Source of the DNA: Dickeya fangzhongdai
Lineage (GTDB): Bacteria > Pseudomonadota > Gammaproteobacteria > Enterobacterales > Enterobacteriaceae
Reading direction: 5' to 3'
Length of the DNA: 64,000 nucleotides
NCBI RefSeq assembly: GCF_002812485.1
Contig: NZ_CP025003.1
Coordinates: forward strand, 2,728,001 to 2,792,000
The stretch's first letter is position 1; the number at the start of each line of letters is the position of its first letter. Positions 1-8,499 of this stretch are shown here, piece after piece. Position numbers and translations under genes: made by a program. Below the pieces are notes generated by a model. The model had not been told where the DNA came from. It did no database searches and saw only the letters and a list, made by a program, of their open reading frames with translations.

Positions 1-72
1 CGCAGAGGCGGTGTAACCAATGAGGGAAAAACAGACGATCAGGCCAGTTTTCCTGCTACTGACAAACATCAT
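1..72 (-). CDS. N-terminus of an unidentified, possibly membrane, protein (cut by window edge)
   Basis: Reading leftward from an ATG ATG pair at 72, 24 codons run open to the window edge and encode a short basic stretch followed by a hydrophobic segment (TGLIVCFSLIGYTASA), as at the start of a transporter or a signal anchor. Upstream there is only a weak GGA as ribosome binding site. The piece is too short to assign to a family, and it could be a chance reading frame. Confidence 0.3.
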   Translation of the reverse strand, partial: MMFVSSRKTGLIVCFSLIGYTASA

Positions 73-418
73 GCACGTCCATGTAATAGAAACAGATGGT
101 AAAAATTGCCGAAATAATAATGCGCATTCCTTTCAAAAACAATACAAATACTTACAATTCAGCTGACAGCAAATACGGCAACATCAAAATCAATTCGTTG
201 ATTTTAAATAAATAATTTAATTTCCTATAAAAAGAAAACCTAAAAAGAATTGCTGGCGTCATGAGGTATGGCGGAAGAAAATGTAAACATACGGAAACTG
301 AATTTTCATCGGATGTAACAGTTGTTCGCTTTTTAAGCAATACATTGTGTGAGATCTCTCCGCCACGCCTCATTTGCAGAACTGATTATTTCGGGTCGCA
401 GCACCAGACGGAGAAAAA
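73..418. other. AT-rich intergenic region left of the cupin gene
   Basis: This stretch is much more AT-rich than the flanking genes and shows no credible gene. A leftward frame at 152-373 lacks a ribosome binding site and any recognisable family. No HrpL box was found. It probably holds divergent promoters for the cupin gene and for the partial gene at the window edge. Confidence 0.5.
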
Positions 419-820
419 ATGATGACGAACCAACTCAAGATTGTCAGACCGGTTAATCCCACGGAAACACAGCAGAATTTACCCTATTTTGTCGGTATTT
501 CCCGCGATACCGTCGGCGCTAAGCACATCTCCATGAATATCGTGGTGATTCCCGCCGGTGCGGAAGCGGAACCGCACTACCACGTTGATTACGAAACCGC
601 GATCTATCTGCTGAAGGGGCGGGTCGAAACACGTTACGGCACTGATTTATCGCAGACCTGCCTCCATCTGGCCGGCGAGTTTCTCTATATTCCGCCCGGC
701 GTGCCCCACCAGCCTCGCAACCTGAGCGATGAGGAAGACGCTATCGCGATTGTGGCGCGCAACGACGCCAATGAACGGGAAAACGTGCGTTTGTACCGGG
801 TGGTGGATGACAACGCATAA
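419..820 (+). CDS. Small single-domain cupin protein
   Basis: A 133-residue protein made of one cupin beta-barrel. Motif 1 appears around residues 47-66 (G, then HYH, E and a final G as in LLKG), and motif 2 follows as GEFLYIPPGVPHQPRN. Together they supply the His/His/Glu/His set that normally binds a divalent metal. GGAG stands a few bases before the ATG ATG start. The substrate is unknown: small cupins include dioxygenases, isomerases and binding proteins. It is convergent with hrpN and shares a bidirectional terminator region with it, and has no HrpL box, so a role in type III secretion is not supported. Confidence 0.8.
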   Translation: MMTNQLKIVRPVNPTETQQNLPYFVGISRDTVGAKHISMNIVVIPAGAEAEPHYHVDYETAIYLLKGRVETRYGTDLSQTCLHLAGEFLYIPPGVPHQPRNLSDEEDAIAIVARNDANERENVRLYRVVDDNA

Positions 821-852
821 GGCCGGGTCAAGGCACGCAACGCGACATGACA

Positions 853-871
853 ATAGCCGCCGGGCGGCTAT
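853..871 (+). terminator. Hairpin after the cupin gene
   Basis: A 9-bp perfect inverted repeat (ATAGCCGCC/GGCGGCTAT) with a single-base centre lies 33 bases after the cupin stop. It has no T-tract on either strand, so it may act in mRNA 3'-end stability rather than as an intrinsic terminator. Confidence 0.4.
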
Positions 872-931
872 CTGCGTTTCGGCCTGCGTTTCGGCGCGCG
901 GTCCGTTTGTCAGCAAGCCCCGGTTTCCACA

Positions 932-972
932 AAGAAAAAGAGACAGGCTTCCCCGTCTCTGTTTTCTTTTCC
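932..972. terminator. Bidirectional terminator between cupin and hrpN
   Basis: AGAGAC (939-944) pairs with GTCTCT (955-960). It is followed by TTTTCTTTT on the plus strand and, read leftward, by CTTTTTCTTTG after the stem. This serves both the leftward hrpN transcript and the rightward cupin transcript. Confidence 0.65.
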
Positions 973-996
973 GCTTTATCGGACAACCGAGGCGTA

Positions 997-2019
997 TCAG
1001 GCGTGGGCCAGCTTACCCAGCGCCAGATTGGCGATCTTGTCGCCGACTACCGCGGCGTCGATACCCAGCGACGCACCGCCCGCACCGCGCAGGTTCAGGT
1101 TGGTATTGCCGGTATCGCCCGCCACGGCGCTTTTGATCATGCCCAGCGCCTGACGGAATTTGTCCATGCTGGCGCCGGTCATGCCGTCATCATCCGGTTT
1201 GCTCAGCGCTTTGGCCCAGGACTTGTCGTCAGTTTTCGCTGAACTCCAGCCATCTTTCTGATACTGCGGCTTACCAAAAATTTCCGGATACTGATCCATA
1301 AACTGACCGATCTCTTTAGCCAGGCCACGATCTTCTTTATCCACGAAATGACGGTTGTTGCCGTCGACATGGGTGCTGACATTGCTCAGCGAGTTCAGCG
1401 CCGCGTTCTGACCCACACCCATACCAATGGCGTTGCCCAGCTGATTGAACGATCCGGCGCCGCTCAGCCCCTGCAAACCGCCGGCGCCCAGCGTCAGCGG
1501 CGAAGAACCGCCCATCGCCTGACCCAGGCCGTTGCCCAGAATCGACGACAGTGCGTTGCCAACGCCGCTGCCGAACGCATCCATATTGCCCTGGGTCATC
1601 TGGCTGCCATTCAGCAGCGAGTTAGCTAGTTGGTTGCTCTGGTTAGTCAGCTTGGTCACGGTGTCGTGGCCCAGCAAGTCGTCCAGCGCTTTATCAAACA
1701 TTTTTGACAAGGCATCGCTGTCGGATTTCGGCGGCGACAGCAGGTTGCTCGCACCCTGTGCGCCACTGCCGAACGACTGGCCCAGTTGATTACCCGCACC
1801 AAGCCCCTTCGAACCAGCACCCAGCCCCTGTGTCAGCGCGCCGGCAAACATCATCGACGTCAGCGCGGAAGTCAGCTTATCGATGGTGCTACTGAGTTTG
1901 TCTACGCTGGAACCCAGGGATGATGTCGCGGCGTTAAGCCCCTTCAGCCCCTGAGCGCCCAGGCCCAGGCCGGAGACGCCCAAATCACCGCCGATGTGCG
2001 CTTTGATCGTAATTTGCAT
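997..2019 (-). CDS. hrpN: Harpin HrpN
   Basis: A 340-residue secreted helper protein of the T3SS that acts in the plant apoplast or at the host membrane and elicits the hypersensitive response. It shows harpin hallmarks: very rich in Gly, Ser, Leu and Asn (for example [13 protein letters not shown] and repeated GLGAG/GNQLG), no cysteine and no signal peptide. The C-terminal half carries the conserved block [19 protein letters not shown]. The length matches the Erwinia chrysanthemi/Dickeya HrpN (340 aa). It has its own HrpL box at 2117-2144 and ends at a strong terminator, so it is a monocistronic unit. The start is supported by GAGGAAAC just ahead of the ATG. Confidence 0.97.
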   Translation of the reverse strand: MQITIKAHIGGDLGVSGLGLGAQGLKGLNAATSSLGSSVDKLSSTIDKLTSALTSMMFAGALTQGLGAGSKGLGAGNQLGQSFGSGAQGASNLLSPPKSDSDALSKMFDKALDDLLGHDTVTKLTNQSNQLANSLLNGSQMTQGNMDAFGSGVGNALSSILGNGLGQAMGGSSPLTLGAGGLQGLSGAGSFNQLGNAIGMGVGQNAALNSLSNVSTHVDGNNRHFVDKEDRGLAKEIGQFMDQYPEIFGKPQYQKDGWSSAKTDDKSWAKALSKPDDDGMTGASMDKFRQALGMIKSAVAGDTGNTNLNLRGAGGASLGIDAAVVGDKIANLALGKLAHA

Positions 2020-2116
2020 AATTTCGTTTCCTCATTCATGTCAGGTGTTCGCAAAAGTATCTGCAACGGATGCCCGCTCCGATCCCGATGCGGGCATCAT
2101 GATGGATACTTGTTAC

Positions 2117-2144
2117 TGAGTGACGCCAGCGGCGAAACGGTTCC
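2117..2144 (-). promoter_or_regulatory. HrpL box upstream of hrpN
   Basis: Read leftward the site is GGAACC-N15-TCACTCA. The -35 element is perfect. The -10 element differs from CCACNNA at one position (T for the first C). It lies about 98 bp before the hrpN start. Confidence 0.8.
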
Positions 2145-2178
2145 CCGCTGGCGCCGGTTTACCGTAAAAAACCGCGTG

Positions 2179-2589
2179 TCACCCCAACGGCCGGGCAATG
2201 CCGACGCCGGTTTGCGGGCGTACCGCTCGCTCCGCCGAAACCGGCGGCAGCGTCAGCCCCGCCAGCTCAAACAGGCGTTCAATGAGTTGCGGATAGGTAT
2301 CAGGCGTCGGCGGCAGCGGCCACCAAAGAATCAGCACGTCGCTGCCGTTCAGGCACAGGTGGCAACCATCGCACTCCGCCGCCTGCTGATGACGACGGCC
2401 GAGCATGTTGCGCAACATGCCGGGATACTGTTGCCCCGGCTGAATCTGCAGCATCAGTTCGCGGCCGGTATCACCGTACTGAAACACCAGATCGACGCCG
2501 GATTGCGGCGACCAGCGCGCCGCCTGATGCCGGTTCATCGCCGCCATAAACGCCGTACCGGTCTCGAAAACCGTGATGTTGTCGGTCAT
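2179..2589 (-). CDS. hrpV: HrpV, T3SS regulatory protein
   Basis: 136 residues, last gene of the hrpF operon. In Pseudomonas syringae HrpV is a negative regulator that binds HrpS; in Erwinia the gene has the same position after hrpT. The start is placed at the ATG at 2589 because it overlaps the hrpT stop as ATGA. A longer frame upstream to 2643 would run far into hrpT. The protein begins MTDNITVF and carries the family-like segment LMLQIQPGQQYPG. Assignment rests mostly on size and gene order. Confidence 0.85.
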   Translation of the reverse strand: MTDNITVFETGTAFMAAMNRHQAARWSPQSGVDLVFQYGDTGRELMLQIQPGQQYPGMLRNMLGRRHQQAAECDGCHLCLNGSDVLILWWPLPPTPDTYPQLIERLFELAGLTLPPVSAERAVRPQTGVGIARPLG

Positions 2590-2774
2590 GGCACGCTCAC
2601 CCGGGTAAAATCGACGGCGCCGGGGCGCATGTCCGTCTGCCACCAGATCACCATCTGCCGGTTATCCGGTTCGGGACGGCAACTGACCGAATCGCAGGCG
2701 CCAAGCGGCGCCCGGGCGGCACAGGCGCTGAGCAGCAGCGAACCGCACAACACCAGCAAGAGTTGATAACGCAT
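2586..2774 (-). CDS. hrpT: HrpT, outer-membrane lipoprotein of the T3SS
   Basis: A 62-residue lipoprotein. The signal peptide MRYQLLLVLCGSLLLSAC ends in the lipobox LSAC, so the mature protein starts at Cys18. HrpT-type lipoproteins act as pilotins that help the secretin HrcC insert in the outer membrane. It sits directly downstream of hrcC and overlaps hrpV by four bases. Confidence 0.9.
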   Translation of the reverse strand: MRYQLLLVLCGSLLLSACAARAPLGACDSVSCRPEPDNRQMVIWWQTDMRPGAVDFTRVSVP

Positions 2775-2808
2775 GGCTTTTCTCCCTAAAGGCTATGGTG
2801 GTAAATCG

Positions 2809-4878
2809 TCAGGGTTTAATCAGTGACGCGCGCGATGGCTGCGCGTTTTTGGCCGGCAACAGCGCCAGATACACCTCGGTGGATTCGCCGGGCGCCAGCG
2901 TGGTTTTCGGCCAGGCGGCTACCGCCAGCGTGCGGCTGCCGGCACAGTTGGCTTCATCAAAACGCTGGGGGCGAGTGCCGGTGTTTTTCACCACGCCCAC
3001 CGCCAGACTGAGGGTCAAATTGCTGTACCACTGATGGCGAGTGCTCTGATAACTCAGCGACGGCGACGTGCGGCAGAACTCCGACAGGCGCGCCCCGCTG
3101 CTGTCGATGGTGAATCCGGCGGGCGTCTGGCCGCTGGCCAGATCGCGCATGGCGTTCTCAACCATGCCGAACAGATCGGTTTTGCTGTTGCGCTGCGCCA
3201 CGCGCCCCATAGCGTCGTTGAGCTGGCGGCGGTTATCCGTCGACACAAATCGGGTGGGATCGTTCTGATCGCCAATCAGGTGCGGGGTAAGAATAAACAG
3301 CCGTTCGCGGCGGGATACTTCGTGCTGGCGCGAGGTGAACAGTTTACCGATCCAGGGAATATCGCCCAGCAGCGGTACGCGCTTATCACGATCGCCGCTC
3401 TCTTCCACATGGAACCCGCCCAGCACCAGCGCCCGGTTTTCGCCAATCAGCGCCTGTGTGCTGACGGTGCCGCGCTTCACGCCGGAGGCGGTGCCTTCGG
3501 TATTGGTTTCCACCTGACCGTCTTCAATATCGATCACCAGCTGAATGCTGCTCAAGCTGCCGTGGCCGACCACGCGCGGCGTTACCTGCAGGCTGGTGCC
3601 GGCCGTCACCGGTTGTACGTTAGCCACCCGCTCGCCGGTGGCGGTGATGAAGGCGGTGCGGCTGAAATCGATCACCGCCGGCTGGTTTTCCAGCGTCAGC
3701 ACCGACGGATTGGCGACAATCGACGCGGTGCCTTCGCCTTCCAGCGCCTGAATATCGGCGAAGAAACGTTTGAAATCGCTGACAAACAGCGTGCTGGAGC
3801 CGGACATCATGCTGGCGCCGCCGGTGACCGCGCCCAGTTTGCCCTGCCAGTTGGCCTCCAGTCTTGACAGCGCGGTGCGATCGACATCCAGGATGATCGC
3901 GTCGATGTTGACCAGATTTTGCGGCACGTCGATCTTGTCGATCAGTTGCTGGTATTCGTCCCGGCGCTTTTCGTCGTCGCGGATCAACAGCGCGTTGTTA
4001 CGCACATCCGCCGATACCTTGCCGTTAAGTTGATCCTTGCGCTGGGCCGTTGCGCCGGCGCCACCGCTGCTGCGGCTAGCCAGCCGAGCCAGCATGGCGC
4101 GGGCATTGACCTCAATCGCCTGACTGGCATCCTGCCCGCCGCCGCTGGCGGCCGCCATCGCGCCGTCGTTGCTCATACCACTGGCGGCGGCCGACGCGCC
4201 GGCAGGCGTGTTGCGGCTGCCATCCATCAGTTCATTGAGAATGGTCGCCACGCCGGGGATCACCAGACGCTGGTCGCGATACTGAATGGTACGATCCGAC
4301 ACCGAGGCATAACGCAGCGGGAAGATCATCACCTTGCGACGATCTTCCTTGGTTTCACGCTGCTGGCTGAAGTTGCGGATCAGGTTGACGTACTCCGCCG
4401 GGCCGGTGACCAGCACCACGCCCTCTTCCGGCAGTTCCCCCCAGCCGAAACGCGCATCCAGCAAACCAATGCCGGTCAGCGCCTGCTTCATGTCCGGCGC
4501 GGCATCCTGCGACACCTCAATGCGCACCGACGTCTGTTCATCCTGCGGGCTGACGTACAACACGTTGTTGTAGACGAACCACTGAAAACGGTGTTCCAGC
4601 GCCAGCCGATCCAAAAACGCCACCGCGTTGTCGGCGCGGATTTTGGCCTCTACGTTGATATCCTGAATGTTGCCCAACACCAGATCGACGCCGTGGCTGT
4701 TGGCGAAATCCTGCAATACCGCCGACAGCGGCGTCTGTTCGGCGGAATAGGCATACGCGCCTTTGCTCCAGTCAGACGGCGTCGCCGCATGGGCGATGGG
4801 CAACATCCCCATCAGCACCAGCGACCAGCAGAACAGGCGGTAGAGGTTGAACAATAGTGCATACAGCGCGTTACGCAT
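2809..4878 (-). CDS. hrcC: HrcC, outer-membrane secretin of the T3SS
   Basis: 689 residues. A signal peptide ends near AHA-ATPSDW (about residue 32). N0/N1-type domains follow (LSAVLQDFANSHGVDLVLG and the SVRIEVSQ region). The C-terminal half is the secretin domain, with the typical VEESGDRDKRVPLLGDIPWIGKLF block near residues 490-515. It forms the outer-membrane ring through which the Hrp pilus passes. The start overlaps the end of hrpG by eight bases, showing translational coupling. Confidence 0.97.
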   Translation of the reverse strand: MRNALYALLFNLYRLFCWSLVLMGMLPIAHAATPSDWSKGAYAYSAEQTPLSAVLQDFANSHGVDLVLGNIQDINVEAKIRADNAVAFLDRLALEHRFQWFVYNNVLYVSPQDEQTSVRIEVSQDAAPDMKQALTGIGLLDARFGWGELPEEGVVLVTGPAEYVNLIRNFSQQRETKEDRRKVMIFPLRYASVSDRTIQYRDQRLVIPGVATILNELMDGSRNTPAGASAAASGMSNDGAMAAASGGGQDASQAIEVNARAMLARLASRSSGGAGATAQRKDQLNGKVSADVRNNALLIRDDEKRRDEYQQLIDKIDVPQNLVNIDAIILDVDRTALSRLEANWQGKLGAVTGGASMMSGSSTLFVSDFKRFFADIQALEGEGTASIVANPSVLTLENQPAVIDFSRTAFITATGERVANVQPVTAGTSLQVTPRVVGHGSLSSIQLVIDIEDGQVETNTEGTASGVKRGTVSTQALIGENRALVLGGFHVEESGDRDKRVPLLGDIPWIGKLFTSRQHEVSRRERLFILTPHLIGDQNDPTRFVSTDNRRQLNDAMGRVAQRNSKTDLFGMVENAMRDLASGQTPAGFTIDSSGARLSEFCRTSPSLSYQSTRHQWYSNLTLSLAVGVVKNTGTRPQRFDEANCAGSRTLAVAAWPKTTLAPGESTEVYLALLPAKNAQPSRASLIKP

Positions 4879-5305
4879 GCTGATCTCCTTGCAAAAAAGC
4901 CAGTGTTTTCAGATTCAGCGGCGGCGGCGATGCCGGTCTGGCAAGCGGCGCCAACAGGCTCTGCCAGACATCCCGCTGATTAACCAGCGCTTCCAGTGAG
5001 CGACACAGCCGAATCGGGTCATCCGGCTCGCGTCGCATCAGTAACCATAATTGCTCGTCGGCGGCGGACCAGCAGAGCGCGGCGGCATCCATGCCCAGTC
5101 GCAACACGGCGGCTGACGAGTAGCGCAGCGCCTTGTGCAACAGCCGGTCATCCACCTTGACCGACAGCGTGACGACGGCGGAACAGCCCACCCCATCGTG
5201 ATAACGGGTCAACACCACCGGGCTGCCGTCAATGTGCAGCATCAACTGGCCCGCGGCGCTGTTGAGCCAGCGTTCGATGACCCCGATCAACTCAGTTGAA
5301 GTCAT
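4871..5305 (-). CDS. hrpG: HrpG, T3SS chaperone/regulatory protein
   Basis: 144 residues, acidic, with the overall form of a class I T3SS chaperone-like protein (an N-terminal helix, then beta strands such as QLMLHIDGSPVVLTRY). In P. syringae HrpG is a chaperone-like protein that binds HrpV and so frees HrpS. It overlaps hrpF upstream (14 bp) and hrcC downstream (8 bp). Identification is by gene order (hrpF-hrpG-hrcC) and size. Confidence 0.88.
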   Translation of the reverse strand: MTSTELIGVIERWLNSAAGQLMLHIDGSPVVLTRYHDGVGCSAVVTLSVKVDDRLLHKALRYSSAAVLRLGMDAAALCWSAADEQLWLLMRREPDDPIRLCRSLEALVNQRDVWQSLLAPLARPASPPPLNLKTLAFLQGDQHA

Positions 5306-5519
5306 TGATGATGGCCTTCGCCAGACCGTGCTTGACGCTCAGCATCTGCCCGGCGGCCCAGTTGGCGTTCGAATAGTCCATGCTGGCTTCATAAAAGGCA
5401 TAGGTATCCGCCGCGCTGACCTCCCCCTCCGAGACGGTCATCGCCATCTCGTCGAGCCGGGACTGCGCATCGACAAACGCGCCGTCCAGCCGGCGCTGAA
5501 TAGGTGAAGATGAAGACAT
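5292..5519 (-). CDS. hrpF: HrpF, small T3SS needle-subunit-like protein
   Basis: 75 residues, first gene of the hrpF-hrpG-hrcC-hrpT-hrpV operon. It is small and mainly helical with no signal peptide (MSSSSPIQRRLDGAFVDAQS), like other Hrp1 HrpF proteins, which resemble YscF-type inner rod/needle subunits. It is preceded by a perfect HrpL box (5564-5591) 44 bp upstream, so the operon has its own HrpL promoter and does not depend on hrpA read-through. Confidence 0.9.
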   Translation of the reverse strand: MSSSSPIQRRLDGAFVDAQSRLDEMAMTVSEGEVSAADTYAFYEASMDYSNANWAAGQMLSVKHGLAKAIINDFN

Positions 5520-5563
5520 GGTTGCTACTCCCGTTGATTAAGCTGGTATGGTTGGCCTGCAGT

Positions 5564-5591
5564 TGTGTGGCCGGGGAGTCACGGCGGTTCC
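5564..5591 (-). promoter_or_regulatory. HrpL box upstream of hrpF
   Basis: Read leftward the site is GGAACC-N15-CCACACA, a perfect match to the GGAACC-N15/16-CCACNNA consensus for the ECF sigma factor HrpL. It lies 44 bp before hrpF. Confidence 0.93.
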
Positions 5592-5673
5592 ATCGGGTGA
5601 GGGAAAGATGAATGGAAATCGGCGGCGTCTGGAAATGCAATGCGAGCGAAATGCGTGTGCATAGTACAAATAA

Positions 5674-5713
5674 ATAATATAAAAACAGGCCGCTATCCCC
5701 GATAGCGGCCTGT
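5674..5713 (-). terminator. Strong intrinsic terminator of the GHSRG gene
   Basis: A 13-bp perfect stem (5685-5697 with 5701-5713) with a 3-base loop is followed, read leftward, by TTTTTATATT. It ends the gene at 5740-6789 and insulates the HrpL promoter of hrpF from read-through. Confidence 0.92.
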
Positions 5714-5739
5714 GGTCTGTGGATTAAACCGAAGGAGGA

Positions 5740-6789
5740 TTAAAACGTGGTCTTGCCATACTGATAGCGGTAAAAGCGGCGGTATTCCGGTTTCTGCGGG
5801 TTATCCGACGACAGCGTTTTCTGCAACGATTTACCGCCGATCAGGCCGGTGATGCCGTAGGACAGCAGGCTGGTCTGCTTGTCCAGCAGGCTGATCAGAT
5901 CGGTTTTCGCGCCGGCGGCAAGCTGGTCGAGATAGCCGTTTTCAATCTGGCTCAGCAGGCGGGCCGATTGCTCCCAGTTGGGGTCGAACGACACCAGCTG
6001 TTGCAGAAACGCAATCGGCGCCACGCCTTTGCCCTGATACAGCGCGGAGATTTCATCCTCTTTGCTGACCGGCGCAGAATGGCGGAAACCGGCCATCACC
6101 AGTTTGGCGCGTTTAGCCGGGCCGGCCTGTTTGCCCATCTGCTCGGTGATGAAGCGATACCAGCGGGAATCGAAGGCAAAGCTGGAGCGGGCATCGTAAC
6201 GCGCGCTGTACACCAGCGTGTCGAACACTTCCCGCCCGCCAAACCATTTGGTTTCCAGTTCGGCCAGAATCTGAGCAAGAGTTTTATCTTTGAGAATCGC
6301 ATTAAACGCGTTGGTGTCCTTGTCGGAATCCTGCTGCCCCTGCACCGGGTCCACCACCACCAGCCGGATGGTTTTCGCATTGGCCCACACACCGGCCGCC
6401 TGATTTTGCACCGCCAGATGGTACAGCTCGGCCAGAAACTCGGTTAAACCGACCGCCGCGCCGCGGCTATGCCCGCCGACCACCAGTTGGTACTCTTTCA
6501 GCGTTTTCAGGTAATCCACCAGCGGGAACAGGCTGTCCAGCGTCACCACGCCGGCACGGTCGTCATAACCGTTGACCTGATCGTAGAGCACGCCCATCTT
6601 TTCACTCATATCCACAAAACTGCCGCCCCAGCCGGCGCGTTTTGCCAGCGCCTGGGTTTTAGTCAGCATCGCGGCGGTGCCGATGCCGTCAATGGCGACC
6701 ACGGCGCTAAAGCCGCTGATTTCAACGTTGGCGAGAAAATCCTGTTTGGTGGTGCCGGTGCCGCAGAACCAGATTAGTACCTTTTCCAT
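5740..6789 (-). CDS. Putative lipase/hydrolase-like protein with GHSRG motif, function unknown
   Basis: 349 residues, not recognised as a characterised family. The start at 6789 is chosen because AAGAGG precedes it by six bases. The protein opens MEKVLIWFCGTGTTKQDF, resembling the DGTGN-type opening of Tle/DUF2235-like lipases. It has a nucleophile-elbow motif GGHSRGAA (Ser108), a following VVDPVQG (Asp147) and GFRHSAP (His237), which together could form a Ser-Asp-His triad. There is no signal peptide or lipobox. It sits inside the hrp cluster between the hrpA and hrpF operons with its own strong terminator, but no HrpL box was found upstream. It could be a cytoplasmic hydrolase or a T3SS-exported toxin; the sequence does not decide. 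Confidence 0.75.
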   Translation of the reverse strand: MEKVLIWFCGTGTTKQDFLANVEISGFSAVVAIDGIGTAAMLTKTQALAKRAGWGGSFVDMSEKMGVLYDQVNGYDDRAGVVTLDSLFPLVDYLKTLKEYQLVVGGHSRGAAVGLTEFLAELYHLAVQNQAAGVWANAKTIRLVVVDPVQGQQDSDKDTNAFNAILKDKTLAQILAELETKWFGGREVFDTLVYSARYDARSSFAFDSRWYRFITEQMGKQAGPAKRAKLVMAGFRHSAPVSKEDEISALYQGKGVAPIAFLQQLVSFDPNWEQSARLLSQIENGYLDQLAAGAKTDLISLLDKQTSLLSYGITGLIGGKSLQKTLSSDNPQKPEYRRFYRYQYGKTTF

Positions 6790-7328
6790 ATGTAACCTCT
6801 TGGTTTTAAATCGATTAAGATCAGTGGTGTCTTCGTCAGGCAATGTAGCGGAGGCGCAGGCCGGCATGCTGCGTCAGAACAACGCGAATTCAGGCCGTAA
6901 CAACGGCGAACCTGCCCGGACAAACACGCCAGAGAACCAGAGAGAGGCCGGGAACGCTCGCGCCCGGATAAGCGGAATGAAGTCTATTGTCGACGGCATT
7001 AGAGCCTGCGACGCCGCGTCCATTGCGATAACGATTCATTACAGCGCCAGCCTTCCATCACAGCCTTTCAGCTGACCGGCGGCGCTGAACACGTGCAGAC
7101 TACAGGATGATGCCCGTCAGTTAACGGCGCGGAGGTTGTGTGGTCGACCGGCGGGAAAATACGGCCGAAAAGGAGGAGTGGTGAGTCACGCGAGAGGGAA
7201 AAAACGCAGCACAGGCCGGGTCATGCCGGCGATAGAAAAACCGGGCGGACCTGCGCCAGCGCAATGCGGCGGCGCATCAACCGTCTTACATTGCCGGACG
7301 GCGTGCCGGACAATCAGGAGCAATCCCC
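6790..7328. other. Divergent intergenic region between the two hydrolase genes
   Basis: 539 bp separate two divergent genes. Short frames here lack ribosome binding sites and family features. No GGAACC or GGTTCC element with a matching HrpL -10 was found on either strand. The far right end contains AGGAG, nine bases before the GTG start at 7329. Confidence 0.6.
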
Positions 7329-8489
7329 GTGAAAACCTATCTTGGAAATGACGAACTGAATGAAAAATACCCGGTGTACCCGTTTGCGTTGCGATCGCAG
7401 GATGGGAACGCGACCCTGACCGGTCAGATCAACTATCCGCAGACACCGGCGGGCGTGTATCCGCTGGTGATGCTGGCGCCCGGCAGCGGCATGCACGACC
7501 GTCACTATCTGATTGGCGACAGCGGCACCCAGGCGGATTTTGTCTTTAGCTGTCTGGCGCAGGATCTTCTGGCCGCCGGGCTGGCGGTGCTACGGTTTGA
7601 CTGCCGCGGCGTCAAAGGCAACCTGCGCGACAACACGCTGGATAGCCCGGAATACCTGTTCAACCGCGAACTGGCTTACCGGCAGATGTTTATCGACGCC
7701 GCCGTCCGCCAGACGGTGACCCCGCAAAGCCAGTATGAAGACCTGTATACGTTGTACCGGTATGCCAGCGAACTGCCGCATATTGACCGTCACAATCTTA
7801 TCCTGCTCGGTCACTCCGAAGGCGCCATCAACATCGGGCGCATGGTGGCGCGCTATCCGGTCGCCGCCAAAGCCCTGATGCTGGTGTCGCCGGTTTTTTC
7901 GTCCATGAAACACGTGCTGGAATGGCAGCTCATCCACCGGACCATCGCCTGGCTCAAGGCGATCCCACACACCGGCGACCGGCTCACGCTGGAGGATCTG
8001 AAAAACGGATTCGGCCGCAGTCCGCTGGCTTTTTTACAACCCATCAGCAGCCTGTTGCCCTACAAGGGATACTGGGATGAAGCGGACTTCGACAGCATGA
8101 CCGCCAGGCTGCAGGCCAGTTTCGATACGCAGCGCAACATGGTTTTAAGCCACGACGATCGGGAACCCTGGCCGGCCGACGCGCCGTTCACCCAGTCATC
8201 CTACGCCTGGTGGAAACAGTGGTATCAGAATGATCAGCCGGAAATTGAGCAGTTGGTACGGTGTCAAAACCGGGTGGTCTGCTATTTCGGCATGATGGAT
8301 ACCCAGGTGAACGCCGCCGCCGAAGCGGCATGGTTCGAGGGTGTAAAACACCGCTTTCCGCATATCGATATCACCCTGCTGCCGGATGTCGGGCATACCC
8401 TCGGCCTGCATGGTCTGCTGGGGCCGATGACGGAATCGTGCGCCGAACTGCTGGTGCGGACGGCGCACGATATCGTGACGGCGCGCTAA
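7329..8489 (+). CDS. Alpha/beta-hydrolase family protein
   Basis: 386 residues starting at a GTG with AGGAG about nine bases upstream. It is an alpha/beta-hydrolase: oxyanion region VMLAPGSGMHDRHY (residues about 49-62), then LRFDCRGVKGN, nucleophile elbow LLGHSEGA (Ser about 161), and a C-terminal acid-histidine part with MMDTQVNAAAE and LLPDVGHTLGLHG. There is no signal peptide, so it should be cytoplasmic. The closest general type is a dienelactone hydrolase/esterase or prolyl-oligopeptidase-like fold; the substrate is unknown. It is convergent with the transglycosylase gene (10-bp gap) and divergent from the GHSRG gene. Confidence 0.85.
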   Translation: MKTYLGNDELNEKYPVYPFALRSQDGNATLTGQINYPQTPAGVYPLVMLAPGSGMHDRHYLIGDSGTQADFVFSCLAQDLLAAGLAVLRFDCRGVKGNLRDNTLDSPEYLFNRELAYRQMFIDAAVRQTVTPQSQYEDLYTLYRYASELPHIDRHNLILLGHSEGAINIGRMVARYPVAAKALMLVSPVFSSMKHVLEWQLIHRTIAWLKAIPHTGDRLTLEDLKNGFGRSPLAFLQPISSLLPYKGYWDEADFDSMTARLQASFDTQRNMVLSHDDREPWPADAPFTQSSYAWWKQWYQNDQPEIEQLVRCQNRVVCYFGMMDTQVNAAAEAAWFEGVKHRFPHIDITLLPDVGHTLGLHGLLGPMTESCAELLVRTAHDIVTAR

Positions 8490-8499
8490 ACGCCGGCGT

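Noticed and set aside
152..373. Leftward 73-codon frame
   Set aside because: No ribosome binding site, unusual composition and no family features; it lies in AT-rich intergenic DNA.
3034..4857. Two long plus-strand frames (277 and 312 codons) opposite hrcC
   Set aside because: They are antisense shadows of the secretin gene. They have no family features, and hrcC has full domain support.
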